The notes under the pieces were generated by a model. The model worked only from the letters and a program-made list of their open reading frames with translations. It was not told where the DNA came from and ran no database searches. The position numbers and the translations under genes were made by a program. Positions 63,701 to 64,000 of a stretch of 64,000 nucleotides of DNA are shown here, piece after piece. The DNA lies in NCBI GenBank assembly GCA_035765895.1, contig DASTWL010000008.1, forward strand, positions 23,194-87,193, given 5' to 3'. This stretch comes from Verrucomicrobiia bacterium (lineage in GTDB: Bacteria; Verrucomicrobiota; Verrucomicrobiia; Limisphaerales; DSYF01). Positions within the stretch are counted from its first letter, which is position 1, and every line of letters starts with the position of its first letter.

Positions 63701-64000
63701 GCTCGCGGCCAGGTTGAGGCACTGACCAGCACGCTCTCGGCGTTGTCGCGCGAGTCCGAGCCGGAGCAGTTGCTTGCGCATGTGTTGCAGACCATGGGTA
63801 GCCAGCTCCGGGCCCACAGCCTGGGCGTGTATGAACTCGACGAGACCCCCGGTCAGGTGCAACTGGTCGCGTTCAGCGAGCACGGTCGTCTGCGTCTGGC
63901 CACGCCGGGAGAAACCCAGGCCTCGCTGCAATTTGATCTCGCGGTGACAAAACATCCGGTCTGGACCGAATTTTTCACCACCGGCGCGCACTGCGTCATC
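60728..64000 (+). CDS. Two-component propeller sensor kinase, C-terminus cut by window edge
   Basis: Open frame from the ATG at 60728 (MQSPPEFFWVARARL) past the right edge, 1091 codons seen. An N-terminal membrane segment precedes a periplasmic beta-propeller of regulator-propeller repeats (QTQDGYLWVACDNGLFRFDG, DREGVIWCGTSAGLDAF, DPAGQVWLGLTTG). Then a Y_Y_Y domain (KVHYRYRLEGSDAGW), one membrane helix near residue 800, a coiled coil (QLAAANLSLTSEVEERQRAE), a PAS domain (SGSFGWNIATGE, GAVMDITERKQ) and the beginning of a GAF-like domain. The kinase part should lie beyond the edge. Confidence 0.88.
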   Translation, partial: MQSPPEFFWVARARLMARRCARRVAFGLRPWVVALLLVFPAGRAVALDPLKAISQFSHRSWGIASGINQVNAICQTQDGYLWVACDNGLFRFDGASFVPWEPLPGEPGLPVVPHALLPGTDGSLWVGGLGGITWLHDGHSRAFPVRNPEERAWVNAFGRTSDGSIWAGTSLGLYRFTGEQWEPASADLGLPAARVQALLLDRSDVWWLTLEDTTHRGHGAVAFRRPGERRFEMADTNALTSAMLAQAPDGKIWGAQTMRSVRPFVPGAGHIEWTFPEIHVGSQAIAFDRDGSFWIATLGDGLRRVRDTAQLSQHDIGQFSDDVDKFTQKDGLSSDYVRCLFEDREGVIWCGTSAGLDAFSESKITSLSMREGVPFDQNLCLQAAPDGTVWAGATPRGLMQIKPGAREFQDRAWLDLKSGKGGTLNLYTLYADPGGALFAGTGLGVAVCTNANGPMQLLDEVPDLQTVIAITRDGAGGVWLCDRYAGVFRLHSGIVQKFPELHREADGWVSVAFTDPAGQVWLGLTTGEVARYVDGRFQIFSARDGLFTGPVTAIATNAAGQLWVAGKGGLSGFEQNHFQTLDRRRGLPFDDIYALLPDDEGCFWLAGPGGLFRVATRDLSAALADPAVRITGETLSLSDGLRGQVRHIPVGVRGIGCNVATKSTDGRLWFATTAGLAVVDPRHIPRNQLPPPVRIQQLIVGGVGHTAFAGLTLPVGSRDCEIDYAALSFNNPAKVHYRYRLEGSDAGWVDAGTRRQAFYSNLRPGAYQFRVTADNGDGVWNETGDAVDFKILPAFYQTGWFMALGIGVSLTMLAGGYGWRVRQLKARQAVLQKARDQLAAANLSLTSEVEERQRAESRLRRSEDYLAQAQKLSRSGSFGWNIATGELVWSAETFCILGYAASAKPALSLVFDRVHPDDLPFVRAQLEQAAGDRSALDLEHRLLLPDGRIKHVHVVARPTHADSGDVEFVGAVMDITERKQAAEALRASEHLARGQVEALTSTLSALSRESEPEQLLAHVLQTMGSQLRAHSLGVYELDETPGQVQLVAFSEHGRLRLATPGETQASLQFDLAVTKHPVWTEFFTTGAHCVI

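Overview
The window is about 64 kb of high-GC, gene-dense bacterial chromosome. Gene content and dispersed repeats suggest a member of the Verrucomicrobiota, perhaps of the Limisphaerales/Pedosphaera type. The pointers are many weak Shine-Dalgarno sites, short dispersed palindromic repeats, an array of ABC-2 membrane proteins, a type II (GlnII) glutamine synthetase and a Hen1/Pnkp RNA-repair pair. This placement is an inference; no rRNA or phylogenetic marker is present to prove it.

Layout. 1-4.2 kb: a partial hypothetical gene, a GreA/GreB-type factor, an EamA transporter and an ABC-F ATPase. 4.2-7.3 kb: an accessory patch with two copies of a ~290 bp repeat around a small zinc-ribbon gene, then an AIPR-type (phage-resistance family) gene of lower GC, then dispersed repeats. 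7.4-10 kb: clpB. 10-20 kb: a complete Wsp-type chemosensory operon in wspA-B-C-D-E-F order on the minus strand. Its terminal response regulator has a WspR-like receiver, but the diguanylate cyclase is replaced by a hybrid histidine kinase, and that gene carries a frameshift. 20-26.5 kb: four tandem paralogous ABC-2 permeases with no ATPase. 27-43 kb: mainly housekeeping genes (pgi, aroC, lepB, transaldolase, a sugar epimerase, tRNA-Thr, tRNA-Pro and small proteins), with one hydrolase broken by a stop codon and one small membrane protein broken by a frameshift.

43-47 kb: hen1-pnkp, translationally coupled, flanked by inverted copies of a 72 bp dispersed repeat, with a 76 bp palindromic element inside the pnkp reading frame. 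47.4-53.3 kb: a CzcCBA/CusCBA-type metal efflux operon led by a Cys-rich small protein. 53.6-58.6 kb: nitrogen assimilation genes (a truncated P-II duplicate, glnK-amtB and glnII), each preceded by a -24/-12 (sigma-54) promoter-like site, with a PP2C phosphatase and a mini-kinase between them. 58.7-64 kb: an aldo/keto reductase, a single-domain response regulator and the start of a large periplasmic-propeller sensor kinase that runs off the right edge.

Three genes in the window carry single lesions (about 11.80, 27.69 and 41.74 kb). They may be true pseudogenes or sequence errors; raw reads would decide. The observation most worth following is the Wsp operon with a swapped output module.
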